Positions 47,398 through 56,526 of a DNA stretch of 64,000 bases are shown one piece after another. Source of the DNA: Luteimonas wenzhouensis (GTDB lineage Bacteria > Pseudomonadota > Gammaproteobacteria > Xanthomonadales > Xanthomonadaceae). The stretch's first letter is position 1. Every line of letters begins with the position of its first letter. The DNA is taken from NCBI RefSeq assembly GCF_007859305.1, contig NZ_VOHE01000009.1, forward strand, positions 49,448 to 113,447, written 5' to 3'. A model generated the notes under the pieces. That model did not search any database. It had not been told where the DNA came from and saw only the letters and a list, made by a program, of their open reading frames with translations. A program made the translations under genes and the position numbers.

Positions 47398-47787
47398 ATG
47401 CCCCGCACCGTCGAAGACCTCGTGGCCGAGGCCCGTTCGATAATCCGCGAGATCTCCCTGGAGGATCTGGTGGACACGCTCGCGGGCGACCTCGTGCTGG
47501 TCGACGTCCGCGAACCGGACGAGTACGCGCAGGGCCACCTGCCGGGCGCGGTCAACCTGCCGCGGGGCGTGCTGGAGTTCCAGATCCATGCGCATCCGGC
47601 GATGGCCTGCGTCGCGGACGCGGCTCTGGCGGACCCTTCCCGCCGCATGGTGCTGTACTGCCGGACGGGCGGGCGATCCGCGCTGGCCGCCGAAAGCCTG
47701 CGGCAGCTGGGCTTCACCGACGTGTGTTCGCTTGCCGGCGGCTTCGAGGCGTGGCGCAATGCAGACCTGTCCGTGAGCATGGAATGA
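47398..47787 (+). CDS. Rhodanese-like sulfurtransferase
   Basis: A 129-residue single-domain rhodanese. LVLVDVREPDEYAQGHLPGA is the conserved entry motif and VLYCRTGGRSALAAE the active-site loop with persulfide-carrying Cys88. It would move sulfane sulfur made by SQR to thiol acceptors. First gene of the plus-strand arm; its stop overlaps the arsR start. Confidence 0.92.
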   Translation: MPRTVEDLVAEARSIIREISLEDLVDTLAGDLVLVDVREPDEYAQGHLPGAVNLPRGVLEFQIHAHPAMACVADAALADPSRRMVLYCRTGGRSALAAESLRQLGFTDVCSLAGGFEAWRNADLSVSME

Positions 47788-48164
47788 CGATGGCACCAAA
47801 GAAGACCAAGACGGCGAAGGCAGCGAACATCGCCTTCGACATGGAGGCGATGCGGGCGCATGCCGGCGACGCGGCGCGGCTGTTGAAGGCGCTGGCCAAC
47901 GAGAAGCGCCTGCAGGTGCTGTGCCTGCTGGCGGAGGGCGAGCGTTCGGTCGGCGAGATCAACGCGATGCTCGACCTCAGCCAGTCCGCGCTGTCGCAGC
48001 ACCTGGCGGTGCTGCGCGAGGAAAGCCTGGTGCAGACCCGCCGCGAGGCGCAGGTCATTTACTACTCGCTCATGCCCGGGCCGGCGGCGCAGGTGATGCA
48101 GACCCTGCACGGCATCTACTGCAGCACCGCTCCGGCGCGGGCGAAGAAGAAGAGGGTGGCATGA
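47784..48164 (+). CDS. ArsR/SmtB-family repressor, BigR/SqrR-like
   Basis: A 126-residue winged-helix regulator: RLLKALANEKRLQVLCLLAE, recognition helix LDLSQSALSQHLAVLREESL and wing TRREAQVIYYSL. Cys47 (VLCLL) and Cys113 (GIYCST) are spaced as the two persulfide-sensing cysteines of BigR and SqrR; the metal-site Cys pair ELCVCD of ArsR-type metal sensors is absent. It probably represses both arms from the palindrome at 47354-47368 and is released when the cysteines form a di- or tetrasulfide bridge (inference from the family). Confidence 0.88.
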   Translation: MTMAPKKTKTAKAANIAFDMEAMRAHAGDAARLLKALANEKRLQVLCLLAEGERSVGEINAMLDLSQSALSQHLAVLREESLVQTRREAQVIYYSLMPGPAAQVMQTLHGIYCSTAPARAKKKRVA

Positions 48165-48535
48165 TCGGACTGCTCAAGGTGCTGCTGGGGATGGGCGGCG
48201 AACAGGTCGGCCCGCGCGAGGCGGTGCAGCGCATCAACTGCGGCGCGGTGCTGGTCGATGTCCGCGAGCCCGGCGAATTCGCCGCCGGCCACGCCGCCGA
48301 TGCCGTCCACCTGCCGCTCGGCCGCATCCGCGTGCAGGGCGCGGGCGCACTCGACGCGTGCTCGGTGCCGGAAGGCGCTGAAGTCCTGCTGGTCTGCCAG
48401 AGCGGGATGCGCTCGCGCATCGCGCAGTCGTCGCTGGCCAAGGATGCGCGCCGCCGTTACGTCAATGTCGACGGCGGCATGGCCGCGTGGGCGGCCAGCG
48501 GCCTGCCGGTCGTTCGCGGCGGAAGCGCGAAATGA
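48161..48535 (+). CDS. Rhodanese-like sulfurtransferase (second)
   Basis: A 124-residue rhodanese with a short hydrophobic start (MIGLLKVLLGMGG), AVLVDVREPGEFAAGHAAD and active-site loop LLVCQSGMRSRIA (Cys79). It differs clearly from the rhodanese at 47398, so it is not a recent duplicate. It overlaps both neighbours by 4 nt. Confidence 0.91.
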   Translation: MIGLLKVLLGMGGEQVGPREAVQRINCGAVLVDVREPGEFAAGHAADAVHLPLGRIRVQGAGALDACSVPEGAEVLLVCQSGMRSRIAQSSLAKDARRRYVNVDGGMAAWAASGLPVVRGGSAK

Positions 48536-49193
48536 ACGTGGAAACCGGCAGGGCCGACATCGCCCGCTGGGACGCGCGCTACGGCACCGACGACTACGTG
48601 TTCGGGACAGAGCCCAATGCCTTCCTCGCCTCGCAGGCCCACCGGCTGATGCCCGGCATGTCCGTGCTGGCGGTGGCCGACGGCGAGGGCCGCAACGGCG
48701 TCTGGCTGGCAGCGCAGGGCATGAACGTGTTGTCCGTGGACGCTTCCGAAACGGGTCTGGAGAAGGCCAGGAAGCTGGCCGCCGCGCGCGGCGTGCGCAT
48801 CGCCACCGAACGGGTCGACTTGGGCGAGTGGGACTGGGGCGCGGAACGTTTCGACGCGGTCGTGGCGATCTTCGTCCAGTTCGCCGATCCGGCGCTGCGC
48901 GAGGCCATGTTCGACGGCATGCAGCGCACACTGAAGCCCGGCGGACTGCTGTTGCTGCAAGGCTATCGCCCCCGAGCAGCTCGAGTACGGCACCGGCGGC
49001 CCGCCGGACGCGGACAAGCTCTACACCGCCAGCCTGCTGCGCGATGCCTTCGCCTGCATGCAACTGCTCCATTTGAAAGAACACGACAGCGTGCTGGCCG
49101 AGGGCACTGGTCCATGCAGGCATGTCGGCGTTGGTCGACCTGGTCGTGCGCAAGCGCGGGTCGCCTTCCGCACTCCCACCCACTGAAGGATGA
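48532..49193 (+). pseudogene. Class I SAM-dependent methyltransferase, frameshifted
   Basis: The N-terminal 150 codons are good methyltransferase (WDARYGTDDYVFGTEPNAFL, VLAVADGEGRNGVWLA, RTLKPGGLLLLQGY). After 48970 the frame is lost at a run of five C (TATCGCCCCCGAG); similarity continues in another frame (EQLEYGTGGPPDADKLYTAS), and a second one-base shift near 49110 is needed to reach AGMSALVDLVVRKR and a TGA at 49191-49193. With one base removed at each site the gene is a complete thiopurine/tellurite-type methyltransferase whose stop would abut the next gene. Real decay or sequencing error at homopolymers cannot be told apart here. Confidence 0.8.
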
Positions 49194-49198
49194 CAGCC

Positions 49199-49555
49199 AT
49201 GTCCGCCATCGATTCCTACACCGATCTGACGCGCAGCGTTTCGAAGAACCTGACGCCGCTGCGCACGCACAACGCCGAGGTCATGCAGGGCTTCGGCGCG
49301 CTCAGCAAGGCGGCGCTGGCGCCGGGCGCGCTGGACGAGAAGACCAAGGAACTGATCGCGATGGCGATCGGCGTGGCGGCGCGTTGCGACGCCTGCCTTG
49401 GCTTCCACGCCAAGGCGCTGGTGCGCCTGGGCGCCTCGCCGGAGGAGTTCCGCGAGATGCTCGGCGTCGCCGTCTACATGGGCGGCGGGCCGTCGCTGAT
49501 GTACGCGGCCAACGCGCTGGCGGCGTTCGAGGAGTTCTCCGCGCAGGCGGCCTGA
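49199..49555 (+). CDS. Carboxymuconolactone decarboxylase/AhpD-like protein
   Basis: A 118-residue protein with the AhpD-type redox motif RCDACLGFH (Cys63, Cys66, His70). ATG at 49199 is preceded by AAGGA (49186-49190); ATG at 49190 is an alternative that would overlap the methyltransferase stop. Such proteins act as peroxidase partners or small disulfide reductases. It ends the plus-strand arm of the sulfur cluster. Confidence 0.88.
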   Translation: MSAIDSYTDLTRSVSKNLTPLRTHNAEVMQGFGALSKAALAPGALDEKTKELIAMAIGVAARCDACLGFHAKALVRLGASPEEFREMLGVAVYMGGGPSLMYAANALAAFEEFSAQAA

Positions 49556-49756
49556 GCCCGTCGCGGGTGCGTCGTTTTGTCCTCTTATTCGTGACGGAGT
49601 TGCGCAGGATAATGAAACGCCGTGGGGTTGAATCGGATGACCGCCGCGCCTCTCCGGCAGCGTCGTGGCGATCGGGCGGCCGCTCGCGGACATGGAGTCC
49701 GGCCGGTTCCACGCGCCGCGATGGATGGCTGTTCCACCTGATGATCGGAGAGTGCC

Positions 49757-51352
49757 ATGCTGGGTGAACTCGATGTCGTGATCCTGTCGCGGCTGCAGTT
49801 CGCGTTGACCGCGATGTACCACTTCATCTTCGTGCCGCTGACGCTGGGGCTGTCGTTCCTGCTGGCGATCATGGAGAGCGTCTACGTCATGACCGGCCGC
49901 GAGATCTGGCGGCGGATGACGATGTTCTGGGGCGTGCTGTTCGGGATCAACTTCGCGCTCGGGGTGGGCACCGGCATCGTCATGGAGTTCCAGTTCGGCA
50001 TGAACTGGTCGTACTACAGCCATTACGTCGGCGACATCTTCGGCGCTCCGCTCGCCATCGAGGGACTGATGGCGTTCTTCCTCGAAGCGACCTTCATCGG
50101 CCTGTTCTTCTTCGGCTGGAACCGGATGAGCAAGGTCAAGCACCTGATGGTGACCTGGCTGGTGGCGCTGGGCACCAACCTGTCGGCGGTATGGATCCTG
50201 GTGGCCAACGGCTGGATGCAGAACCCGGTCGGCGCGGTGTTCAATCCCGACACCATGCGCATGGAGATGACCGACTTCGTCGCGGTGGTGCTCAACCCGG
50301 TGGCGCAGGCCAAGTTCGTGCACACGGTGGCGGCCGGCTACGTCAGCGCGGCGATGTTCGTGGCCGCGATCAGCGCCTGGTACCTGCTGCGCGGGCGCCA
50401 CCTCGACATCGCCAAGCGCTCCATGGCGGTGGCGGCCAGCTTCGGCCTCGCGGCTTCGTTGAGCGTGGTGGTGCTGGGCGACGAGAGCGGCTACCTCAGC
50501 ACCGAGCACCAGAAGATGAAGCTGGCGGCGATGGAGTCGATGTGGGAGACCGAGCCGGCGCCGGCCAGCTTCAACATCGTGGCCTGGCCCAACCAGTCCG
50601 AGCGCCGCAACGAATTCGCGGTGCACGTGCCGTGGGCGATGGGCCTGATCGGCACGCGTTCGATCTCCAAGGAGATGCCGGGCATCAATGCACTGGTGGA
50701 CTCGGCCGAGCGCAGGATCGCCAACGGCATGCGCGCCTATGCCGCGCTGGAGCGGGTGCGCGCGGACGCGGGCGACCGCGAGGCGCGCGAACTGTTCGCG
50801 CAGGCCTGGCCCGACCTTGGCTACGGGCTGCTGCTCAAGCGCTACCGCGATGACGTGCAGAACGCCACGCAGGCGGAGATCGAGGCCGCGGCGTTCGACA
50901 CCGTGCCGCAGGTGATGCCGCTGTTCTGGACATTCCGGGCGATGGTGGCGCTGGGCTTCTACTTCATCGGCTTCTTTGCGTTCGCGTTCTGGCTGGTGTC
51001 GACCGGCAGGCTCGAGCACAGCCGCCGCTTTCTTAAAGTCGCGCTTTGGAGCGCGGCGCTGCCCTGGGTCGCGATCCAGTGCGGCTGGTTCGTGGCCGAG
51101 TTCGGGCGCCAGCCATGGGTGATCGAGGGCGTGCTGCCGACCTTCTACGCCGTGTCCGGACTGTCGGTGCTCGACCTGGTGATCAGCCTGCTGGTGTTCT
51201 TCGTGCTCTACACGGCGCTGGCGATCGTCGGCTTCCGGCTGCTGCTGAAGGCGATCCGCAAGGGGCCGGAGGAGCCGGACGCGTCCGGCGTGCAGGTCGC
51301 GCCCGACGCGCCGGAAGCGCATGCCGGCCATGCCGCGCTCGCGGCGCACTGA
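49757..51352 (+). CDS. cydA: Cytochrome bd ubiquinol oxidase subunit I
   Basis: A 531-residue subunit starting MLGELDVVILSRLQFALTAM. Haem b595/b558 ligands include His22 (AMYHFIFVP) and His189 (KFVHTVAAG); the proton-channel glutamates lie in APLAIEGLMAFFLEATF; the quinol loop ends GRQPWVIEGVLPT. It is a long-Q-loop type. Quinol oxidation with O2 reduction at the inner membrane. A 201-nt gap upstream probably holds its promoter. Confidence 0.96.
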   Translation: MLGELDVVILSRLQFALTAMYHFIFVPLTLGLSFLLAIMESVYVMTGREIWRRMTMFWGVLFGINFALGVGTGIVMEFQFGMNWSYYSHYVGDIFGAPLAIEGLMAFFLEATFIGLFFFGWNRMSKVKHLMVTWLVALGTNLSAVWILVANGWMQNPVGAVFNPDTMRMEMTDFVAVVLNPVAQAKFVHTVAAGYVSAAMFVAAISAWYLLRGRHLDIAKRSMAVAASFGLAASLSVVVLGDESGYLSTEHQKMKLAAMESMWETEPAPASFNIVAWPNQSERRNEFAVHVPWAMGLIGTRSISKEMPGINALVDSAERRIANGMRAYAALERVRADAGDREARELFAQAWPDLGYGLLLKRYRDDVQNATQAEIEAAAFDTVPQVMPLFWTFRAMVALGFYFIGFFAFAFWLVSTGRLEHSRRFLKVALWSAALPWVAIQCGWFVAEFGRQPWVIEGVLPTFYAVSGLSVLDLVISLLVFFVLYTALAIVGFRLLLKAIRKGPEEPDASGVQVAPDAPEAHAGHAALAAH

Positions 51353-51364
51353 CAGGAGGCGGTC

Positions 51365-52522
51365 ATGGACGTTTCGTGGATTCCCCTTGACTACGGCACG
51401 CTGCGGCTGATCTGGTGGCTGCTGCTGGGCGTGCTGCTGATCGGTTTCGCGGTCATGGACGGCTTCGACCTCGGCGTCGCGGCGCTGCTGCCCGTGGTGG
51501 CGCATAGCGACGAAGAGCGCAGGGTGATGCTCAACCTTGTCGGCCCGGTCTGGGAAGGCAACCAGGTCTGGCTGATCACCGGCGGCGGCGCGATCTTCGC
51601 GGCGTGGCCGCTGCTGTATGCGGCTTCGTTCTCCGGCCTCTACCTGGCGATGCTGCTCCTGCTGGTGGCGCTGATCCTGCGCCCGGTCGGCTTCAAGTAC
51701 CGCAGCAAGCTGCCCGATCCCCGCTGGCGCAGCACCTGGGACTGGTTGCTGTGCGGCTCCGGCGTGGTCGCCAGCCTGGTGTTCGGCGTGGCGATGGGCA
51801 ACCTGCTGCTCGGGCTGCCGTTCGGCGTGGAGCCGAGCACGCTCAGGCCGGTCTATGAGGGCAACCTGTTCCAGTTGTTCATGCCGTTCGCCTTGCTGGC
51901 CGGCGTGCTGAGCGTGACCATGCTGGCTGCGCACGGCGCTGCGCTGCTGGCCTGGCGCACGGACGGCAACGTCGCGATGCGGGCGCGCCAGGTCGGTGGC
52001 TGGCTGGCCCTGGCGACCGGCGTGCTGTTCGCGCTGGGCGGTGTGTGGGTCGCGTTGGGGCTGGACGGGCACGTGCTGACCGGCGCCGTCGATCCCGCCG
52101 CGGCAAGCAACCCGGCGCTGAAGACGGTCGATCTGGTCGACGGCGCGTGGATGCGCAACTTTGCGCAATGGCCATGGATGTGGGCGGCGCCGGCGCTGGG
52201 CGTGGCCGCATCGCTGCTGGCGGCGCCGCTGCTGTGGCGTGGTGCGAAGGTGCTAGCGTTCCTGGCCACCTCGACCGCGATCACGGGGATCATCCTGACC
52301 GTGGGCTTCGCGCTGTTCCCCTTCCTGATGCCCTCGTCGCTGCAGCCGGGCATGGGGCTGACGGTCTGGGACGCGTCGTCCAGCCACTTCACCCTGTGGG
52401 TGATGCTGCTGGCGACGGTGGTGTTCCTGCCGATCGTGCTGTCCTACACGGGTTACGTGTACCGGGTGATGCGCGGCACGGTCACGCCGGAGTCGGTTTC
52501 GGAAAATCCCAATGCGTACTGA
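51365..52522 (+). CDS. cydB: Cytochrome bd ubiquinol oxidase subunit II
   Basis: A 385-residue membrane protein with FAVMDGFDLGVAALLP and GPVWEGNQVWLITGGGAIFA, the classical CydB motifs, and about eight to nine helices ending VLSYTGYVYRVMRGTVT. It lies 12 nt after cydA with a clear AGGAGG ribosome site (51354-51359). Confidence 0.96.
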   Translation: MDVSWIPLDYGTLRLIWWLLLGVLLIGFAVMDGFDLGVAALLPVVAHSDEERRVMLNLVGPVWEGNQVWLITGGGAIFAAWPLLYAASFSGLYLAMLLLLVALILRPVGFKYRSKLPDPRWRSTWDWLLCGSGVVASLVFGVAMGNLLLGLPFGVEPSTLRPVYEGNLFQLFMPFALLAGVLSVTMLAAHGAALLAWRTDGNVAMRARQVGGWLALATGVLFALGGVWVALGLDGHVLTGAVDPAAASNPALKTVDLVDGAWMRNFAQWPWMWAAPALGVAASLLAAPLLWRGAKVLAFLATSTAITGIILTVGFALFPFLMPSSLQPGMGLTVWDASSSHFTLWVMLLATVVFLPIVLSYTGYVYRVMRGTVTPESVSENPNAY

Positions 52523-52560
52523 CGGCGGCGCGCATCGGCAACAGATCGGGAGATAGCGGC

Positions 52561-52668
52561 ATGTGGTACTTCTCGTGGATCCTGGGGCTGGGCCTGGCCT
52601 GCGCCTTCGCCATCCTCAACGCGATGTGGTTCGAACTGCGCGAGCACGACCGCATCGATAAAACATGA
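52561..52668 (+). CDS. cydX: Cytochrome bd oxidase small subunit CydX
   Basis: A 35-residue single-helix protein, MWYFSWILGLGLACAFAILN then AMWFELREHD, the CydX signature. It stabilises the haems of the CydAB complex. Ribosome site GGGAG at 52547-52551. Its stop overlaps the cydD ATG by 4 nt. Confidence 0.94.
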   Translation: MWYFSWILGLGLACAFAILNAMWFELREHDRIDKT

Positions 52669-54392
52669 CGCTTGCGGCCAGCGGGGAGGCCGTCGCCGAC
52701 GCGCGATTGCCTCCCAAGCAAGCGGCATGGATGCGGACGCTGGCCGACCGGGCGCGGCGTCCGCTCGCATTCGCGGTAGCGCTGCCGCTGCTGTCGGGCC
52801 TGCTGCTGCTGCCGCAGGCTTGGGCGCTGGCCCGGGCGTTGCAGATGATCGTGGTGGACCGGCTGCCGCTGTCCGCCGCGTTGCCGTCGATCGGGCTGGC
52901 CGGCACGCTGCTGCTGGTGCGGGCGGCGCTGGTCTGGGTAGCCGAGCACGCCGGCCAGCATGCGGCCGAATCTGTGAAGCGTTCGGTGCGTATCGCGTTG
53001 TTCCGGCGCCTGCTGTCGGCCGGCGTGCTGTGGAGCCGGGCGCGCGCCTCGGGCGAACTGGCCGACGCGCTGAGCGCGCGCGTCGAGACGCTCGACGGCT
53101 ACTTCGCGCGCTACCTGCCGGCAATGGCGTCGGCGGCGGTGCTGCCGCCGGTGTTCTGCATCGTGCTGCTCGGGTTCGACTGGATCGCCGCGCTGGTGTT
53201 GGCGTTGACGGTGCCCGCCATCCCGCTGTTCATGGCGCTGATAGGGTGGGGCGCGGAGGCGGCCGGCCGCCGCCACGCCACCGCGCTGGCGCGGCTGTCG
53301 GGCCTGTTCGCCGACCGTGTGCGCGGCCTGACCACGCTGAAGCTCCACGGGCGTTCGCAGGCGGAGGCCGAACGCGTGGCGCGCGCCAGCGACGAAGTGC
53401 GCGAGCGCACGATGTCGGTGCTGAAGATCGCGTTCCTGTCCTCGGCGGTGCTGGAGTTCTTCGCCGCGCTGGGCGTGGCCGGGCTGGCAGTGTACTTCGG
53501 GCTGACCTTCCTGGGCATGCTGGAATTGCGTGCCAGCGTGCTGACCCTGGAGGCGGCGCTGTTCTGCCTGCTGATGGCGCCGGAGGTTTACCTGCCGATG
53601 CGGCAACTGGCCGCGCACTACCACGACCGCGCGAACGCGCGCGCGGCGGTCGCGGAGATCGCGGGACTGTTCGACGGTCTGCCGGAGATCACGGATGCAC
53701 CCGTGGAAGAGGCGGCGCCTGCTTCCGCGCCGGCGTCGACGGCGTTTTCCGTCGGCGCGTTGCGGATGCCGGTGCCCGGACGCGGCGCGATCGGTCTGCC
53801 GACTCATGCGGACATCGCGCCGGGCGATTGGATCGCGCTGACCGGCGCCAGCGGCAGCGGCAAATCCACGCTGCTGGAGACGCTGGCCGGCCTGCGTGCC
53901 TACGAGGGCGAGCTGCGTTTCGACGGTCGGCCGCTGCGGGAGTGGCCCGCCGCAGCGCTGCGTCGGCACATTCTGCTGATCCCGCAGCGGCCGTGGCTGG
54001 CGCCGGGCAGCATCGCCGACAACCTGCGCCTGGCGCGCGCCGGCGCGGACGATGCGGCGCTGGCGCGGGCGATCGCTGCCGCCGGGCTCGCGCCGATGAT
54101 CGCCGGCCTGCCGCGCGGGCTGGACACGCCACTGGCCCAGCGCGGGCAGGGCGTCTCCGGCGGGCAAGCGCAGCGCATCGCGCTGGCGCGGATGTTCCTG
54201 TCCGATGCGCCGGTGCTGCTGCTCGACGAGCCGACCGCGCATCTCGACGACGCCAGCCGCGATCGCGTGCTCGCCGAAATCACTGCGTTCGCCCGCGGGC
54301 GCACCCTGGTCGTGGCGACGCACGATCCCGTCGTGGCCGCGATCGCCGGTCGGCGGTGGACGATCGATGCCGGCGGACAGGTGCATCCATGA
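52665..54392 (+). CDS. cydD: Thiol reductant ABC exporter subunit CydD
   Basis: A 575-residue ABC half-exporter: six-helix domain (about 30-330), Walker A GASGSGKSTLLE, signature GVSGGQAQRIALAR and Walker B APVLLLDEPTAHLD. With CydC it exports glutathione/cysteine to the periplasm and is required for cytochrome bd assembly. It is coupled to cydX and cydC by 4-nt overlaps. Confidence 0.94.
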   Translation: MTLAASGEAVADARLPPKQAAWMRTLADRARRPLAFAVALPLLSGLLLLPQAWALARALQMIVVDRLPLSAALPSIGLAGTLLLVRAALVWVAEHAGQHAAESVKRSVRIALFRRLLSAGVLWSRARASGELADALSARVETLDGYFARYLPAMASAAVLPPVFCIVLLGFDWIAALVLALTVPAIPLFMALIGWGAEAAGRRHATALARLSGLFADRVRGLTTLKLHGRSQAEAERVARASDEVRERTMSVLKIAFLSSAVLEFFAALGVAGLAVYFGLTFLGMLELRASVLTLEAALFCLLMAPEVYLPMRQLAAHYHDRANARAAVAEIAGLFDGLPEITDAPVEEAAPASAPASTAFSVGALRMPVPGRGAIGLPTHADIAPGDWIALTGASGSGKSTLLETLAGLRAYEGELRFDGRPLREWPAAALRRHILLIPQRPWLAPGSIADNLRLARAGADDAALARAIAAAGLAPMIAGLPRGLDTPLAQRGQGVSGGQAQRIALARMFLSDAPVLLLDEPTAHLDDASRDRVLAEITAFARGRTLVVATHDPVVAAIAGRRWTIDAGGQVHP

Positions 54393-56071
54393 GGCGGCTG
54401 CTGGCCTGGATGTGGCCGATGTTCCGGCAGCGCTGGCGCACGCTGCTGCCCGCTTGCGCGCTGGCGCTGGTGACGGCGGCTGCGGCGGTGGGATTGCTGG
54501 GCGTCTCGGGATGGTTCCTGACCGCGACCGCGCTGGTGTCCGGCGCGCTGGCGACGTTCAACCTGTTCGTGCCCTCGGCGATGGTGCGCGGGCTGGCGTT
54601 CGTCCGCATCCTCTCGCGCTACGGCGAGCGCGTCAGCGGGCATGCCGCGACGCTGCTTCTGTTGACCGACCTGCGCACGCGGGTGTTCGCGAACCTGCTC
54701 CGGCTCGATGCCGGGCAGCTGGCGCGCTGGCGCGACGGCGACCTGGTCGCGCGCCTGACCGGCGACATCGACGCGCTGGACTCGACCTTCCTGCTCTCGC
54801 TGCTGCCGCTGCTGGTCGGCGGGATCGCCGGTGCGGTGGTGATTGCGGTGCTGGCGGTCTACGTGCCGCCGGCCGCGGCGGCCGTCGGATTGCTGTGGCT
54901 GTGCGTCCTGCTGCTCGCGCCGGCCTGGCTGGCGCGCCGCGTGCGCCGCAGCGGGGCCGAACGCCAGGCGCACGCGGCGGCCCTGCGGCAACACGTGCTG
55001 CAGGCCGTCGAAGGCCATGCCGATCTGCTCGCACTGGGTGCGGCCGGACGCGCCGAAGCCGCGCTGGCCGACAGCAGCGACCGCCTGCGCGCGGCGGCGC
55101 TGTCCGAATCGCGGGCATTCGCCTCGGGCCAGGCGCTGGCGCTGGCCTGTGCGGGACTGGCGATGCTGGCGGTGGCGACGGCGGGCGCCGCGGCGCTGCG
55201 CGAGGGACGGGTCGGGGGTGCGGTGCTGGTCGGCTGCGTGCTCGCGGTGGCCGGATTGTTCGAGGTGGTGGCGCCGGTGCTGCGGGGCGCGGTACGGCTC
55301 GGTGCGGCTTCCGCTGCCGCAGAGCGCGTGCGCGAGATCGAGCGGGCCGGCCCGGAGATCCTCGATCCGCCGCGGCCGAAGGCGCTGCCCATGCGTGGCG
55401 CGGTGGAGTTCAGGCAGGTGTACTTCCGCCACCACCCGTCGCTGCCGCTGCTGGAGGGCGTGGATCTGCGGATCGCGCCGGGCGAACGGGTGGTGGTGAC
55501 CGGGGCCAGCGGCAGCGGCAAGTCGACCCTGCTGGCCTTACTGCTGCGGCTGCGCGATCCGCAGGCCGGTGGCATCTGCTGGGAAGGCGTAGATCTACGC
55601 GAGGCGTCGCTGCCGGAACTGCACCGCCGCGTGGCGCTGCTGCCGCAGGACGCGCCGGTCTTCCTGGGAACCGTGCGCGACAACCTGCGCATCGGCGACC
55701 CCGATGCGGACGATGCCGGGCTGTGGGAGGCGCTTCGCCAGGCCGGACTGGACGAGGAAATCCGCGCCTTGCCCGGTGGGCTCGACCAGTGGCTGGGCGA
55801 GGGCGGGCGCACGCTGTCAGCCGGGCAGGCGCGGCGCCTGTGCCTGGCGCGGGTGCTGCTGACCGGCGCGCCACTGGTCGCGCTCGACGAGCCGACCGAA
55901 GGGCTCGACCCCGATGCCGAACAGGCCTTCTTCCGCGACCTGCCGCGCATCCTGCACGGTCGCAGCCTGCTGCTGGTCACGCACGCCTTGGTGCCGTCCG
56001 GGATAGCCGACGCGACCTGGGAACTGGTGGATGGAAAGCTGAAGAAAAAGCCGGTGCGTGACACCCCGTAA
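54389..56071 (+). CDS. cydC: Thiol reductant ABC exporter subunit CydC
   Basis: A 560-residue ABC half-exporter starting MRRLLAWMWPMFRQRWRTLL. Walker A is TGASGSGKSTLLA, the signature LSAGQARRLCLAR, and Walker B PLVALDEPTEGLD. Partner of CydD. Last gene of the cyd operon; the IS3-family element begins 118 nt downstream and that gap holds no gene. Confidence 0.94.
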   Translation: MRRLLAWMWPMFRQRWRTLLPACALALVTAAAAVGLLGVSGWFLTATALVSGALATFNLFVPSAMVRGLAFVRILSRYGERVSGHAATLLLLTDLRTRVFANLLRLDAGQLARWRDGDLVARLTGDIDALDSTFLLSLLPLLVGGIAGAVVIAVLAVYVPPAAAAVGLLWLCVLLLAPAWLARRVRRSGAERQAHAAALRQHVLQAVEGHADLLALGAAGRAEAALADSSDRLRAAALSESRAFASGQALALACAGLAMLAVATAGAAALREGRVGGAVLVGCVLAVAGLFEVVAPVLRGAVRLGAASAAAERVREIERAGPEILDPPRPKALPMRGAVEFRQVYFRHHPSLPLLEGVDLRIAPGERVVVTGASGSGKSTLLALLLRLRDPQAGGICWEGVDLREASLPELHRRVALLPQDAPVFLGTVRDNLRIGDPDADDAGLWEALRQAGLDEEIRALPGGLDQWLGEGGRTLSAGQARRLCLARVLLTGAPLVALDEPTEGLDPDAEQAFFRDLPRILHGRSLLLVTHALVPSGIADATWELVDGKLKKKPVRDTP

Positions 56072-56259
56072 GCATGAACCGTGGGGACGCTCGTTGGACA
56101 CAGCCAAGGCAACATGATGATGCGCATGCATGCGTGCTGCCGTACGGGAAGACGCAGCTGAGACACCGATACGCACCTCCACCTGGTGCGTAAGCTCCCC
56201 CAGTAGGTAGACACCACAGAAGTAGAGCTTTCTGGCACATTTCCCAGCCAGGAGGTTCC

Positions 56260-56526
56260 ATGAAGAAGTCCCGATTCACCGAGACCCAGATCATCGCCGT
56301 GCTCAAGCAGGCCGACGCCGGTGTGCCGGTCAAGGACATCTGCCGGCAAGCCGGCATCAGCGCGCCTACATACTACAAGTGGAAGGCGAAGTACGGCGGC
56401 ATGGAGGCGTCGGACCTGAAGCGGGTCAAGGAGCTGGAAGCCGAGAACGCCAGGCTCAAGCGGATGTACGCAGAGATGGCGCTCGACAACGCGGCGATGA
56501 AGGATCTGATCGCAAAAAAACTGTAG
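56260..56526 (+). CDS. IS3-family transposase OrfA
   Basis: An 88-residue HTH protein: MKKSRFTETQIIAVLKQADA, then VKDICRQAGISAPTYYKWKA and a leucine-zipper-like ELEAENARLKRMYAEMALD. Ribosome site AGGAGG (56250-56255). It ends just after GCA AAA AAA CTG, where A-AAA-AAA (56514-56520) is a perfect heptamer for -1 frameshifting into orfB. Confidence 0.95.
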   Translation: MKKSRFTETQIIAVLKQADAGVPVKDICRQAGISAPTYYKWKAKYGGMEASDLKRVKELEAENARLKRMYAEMALDNAAMKDLIAKKL

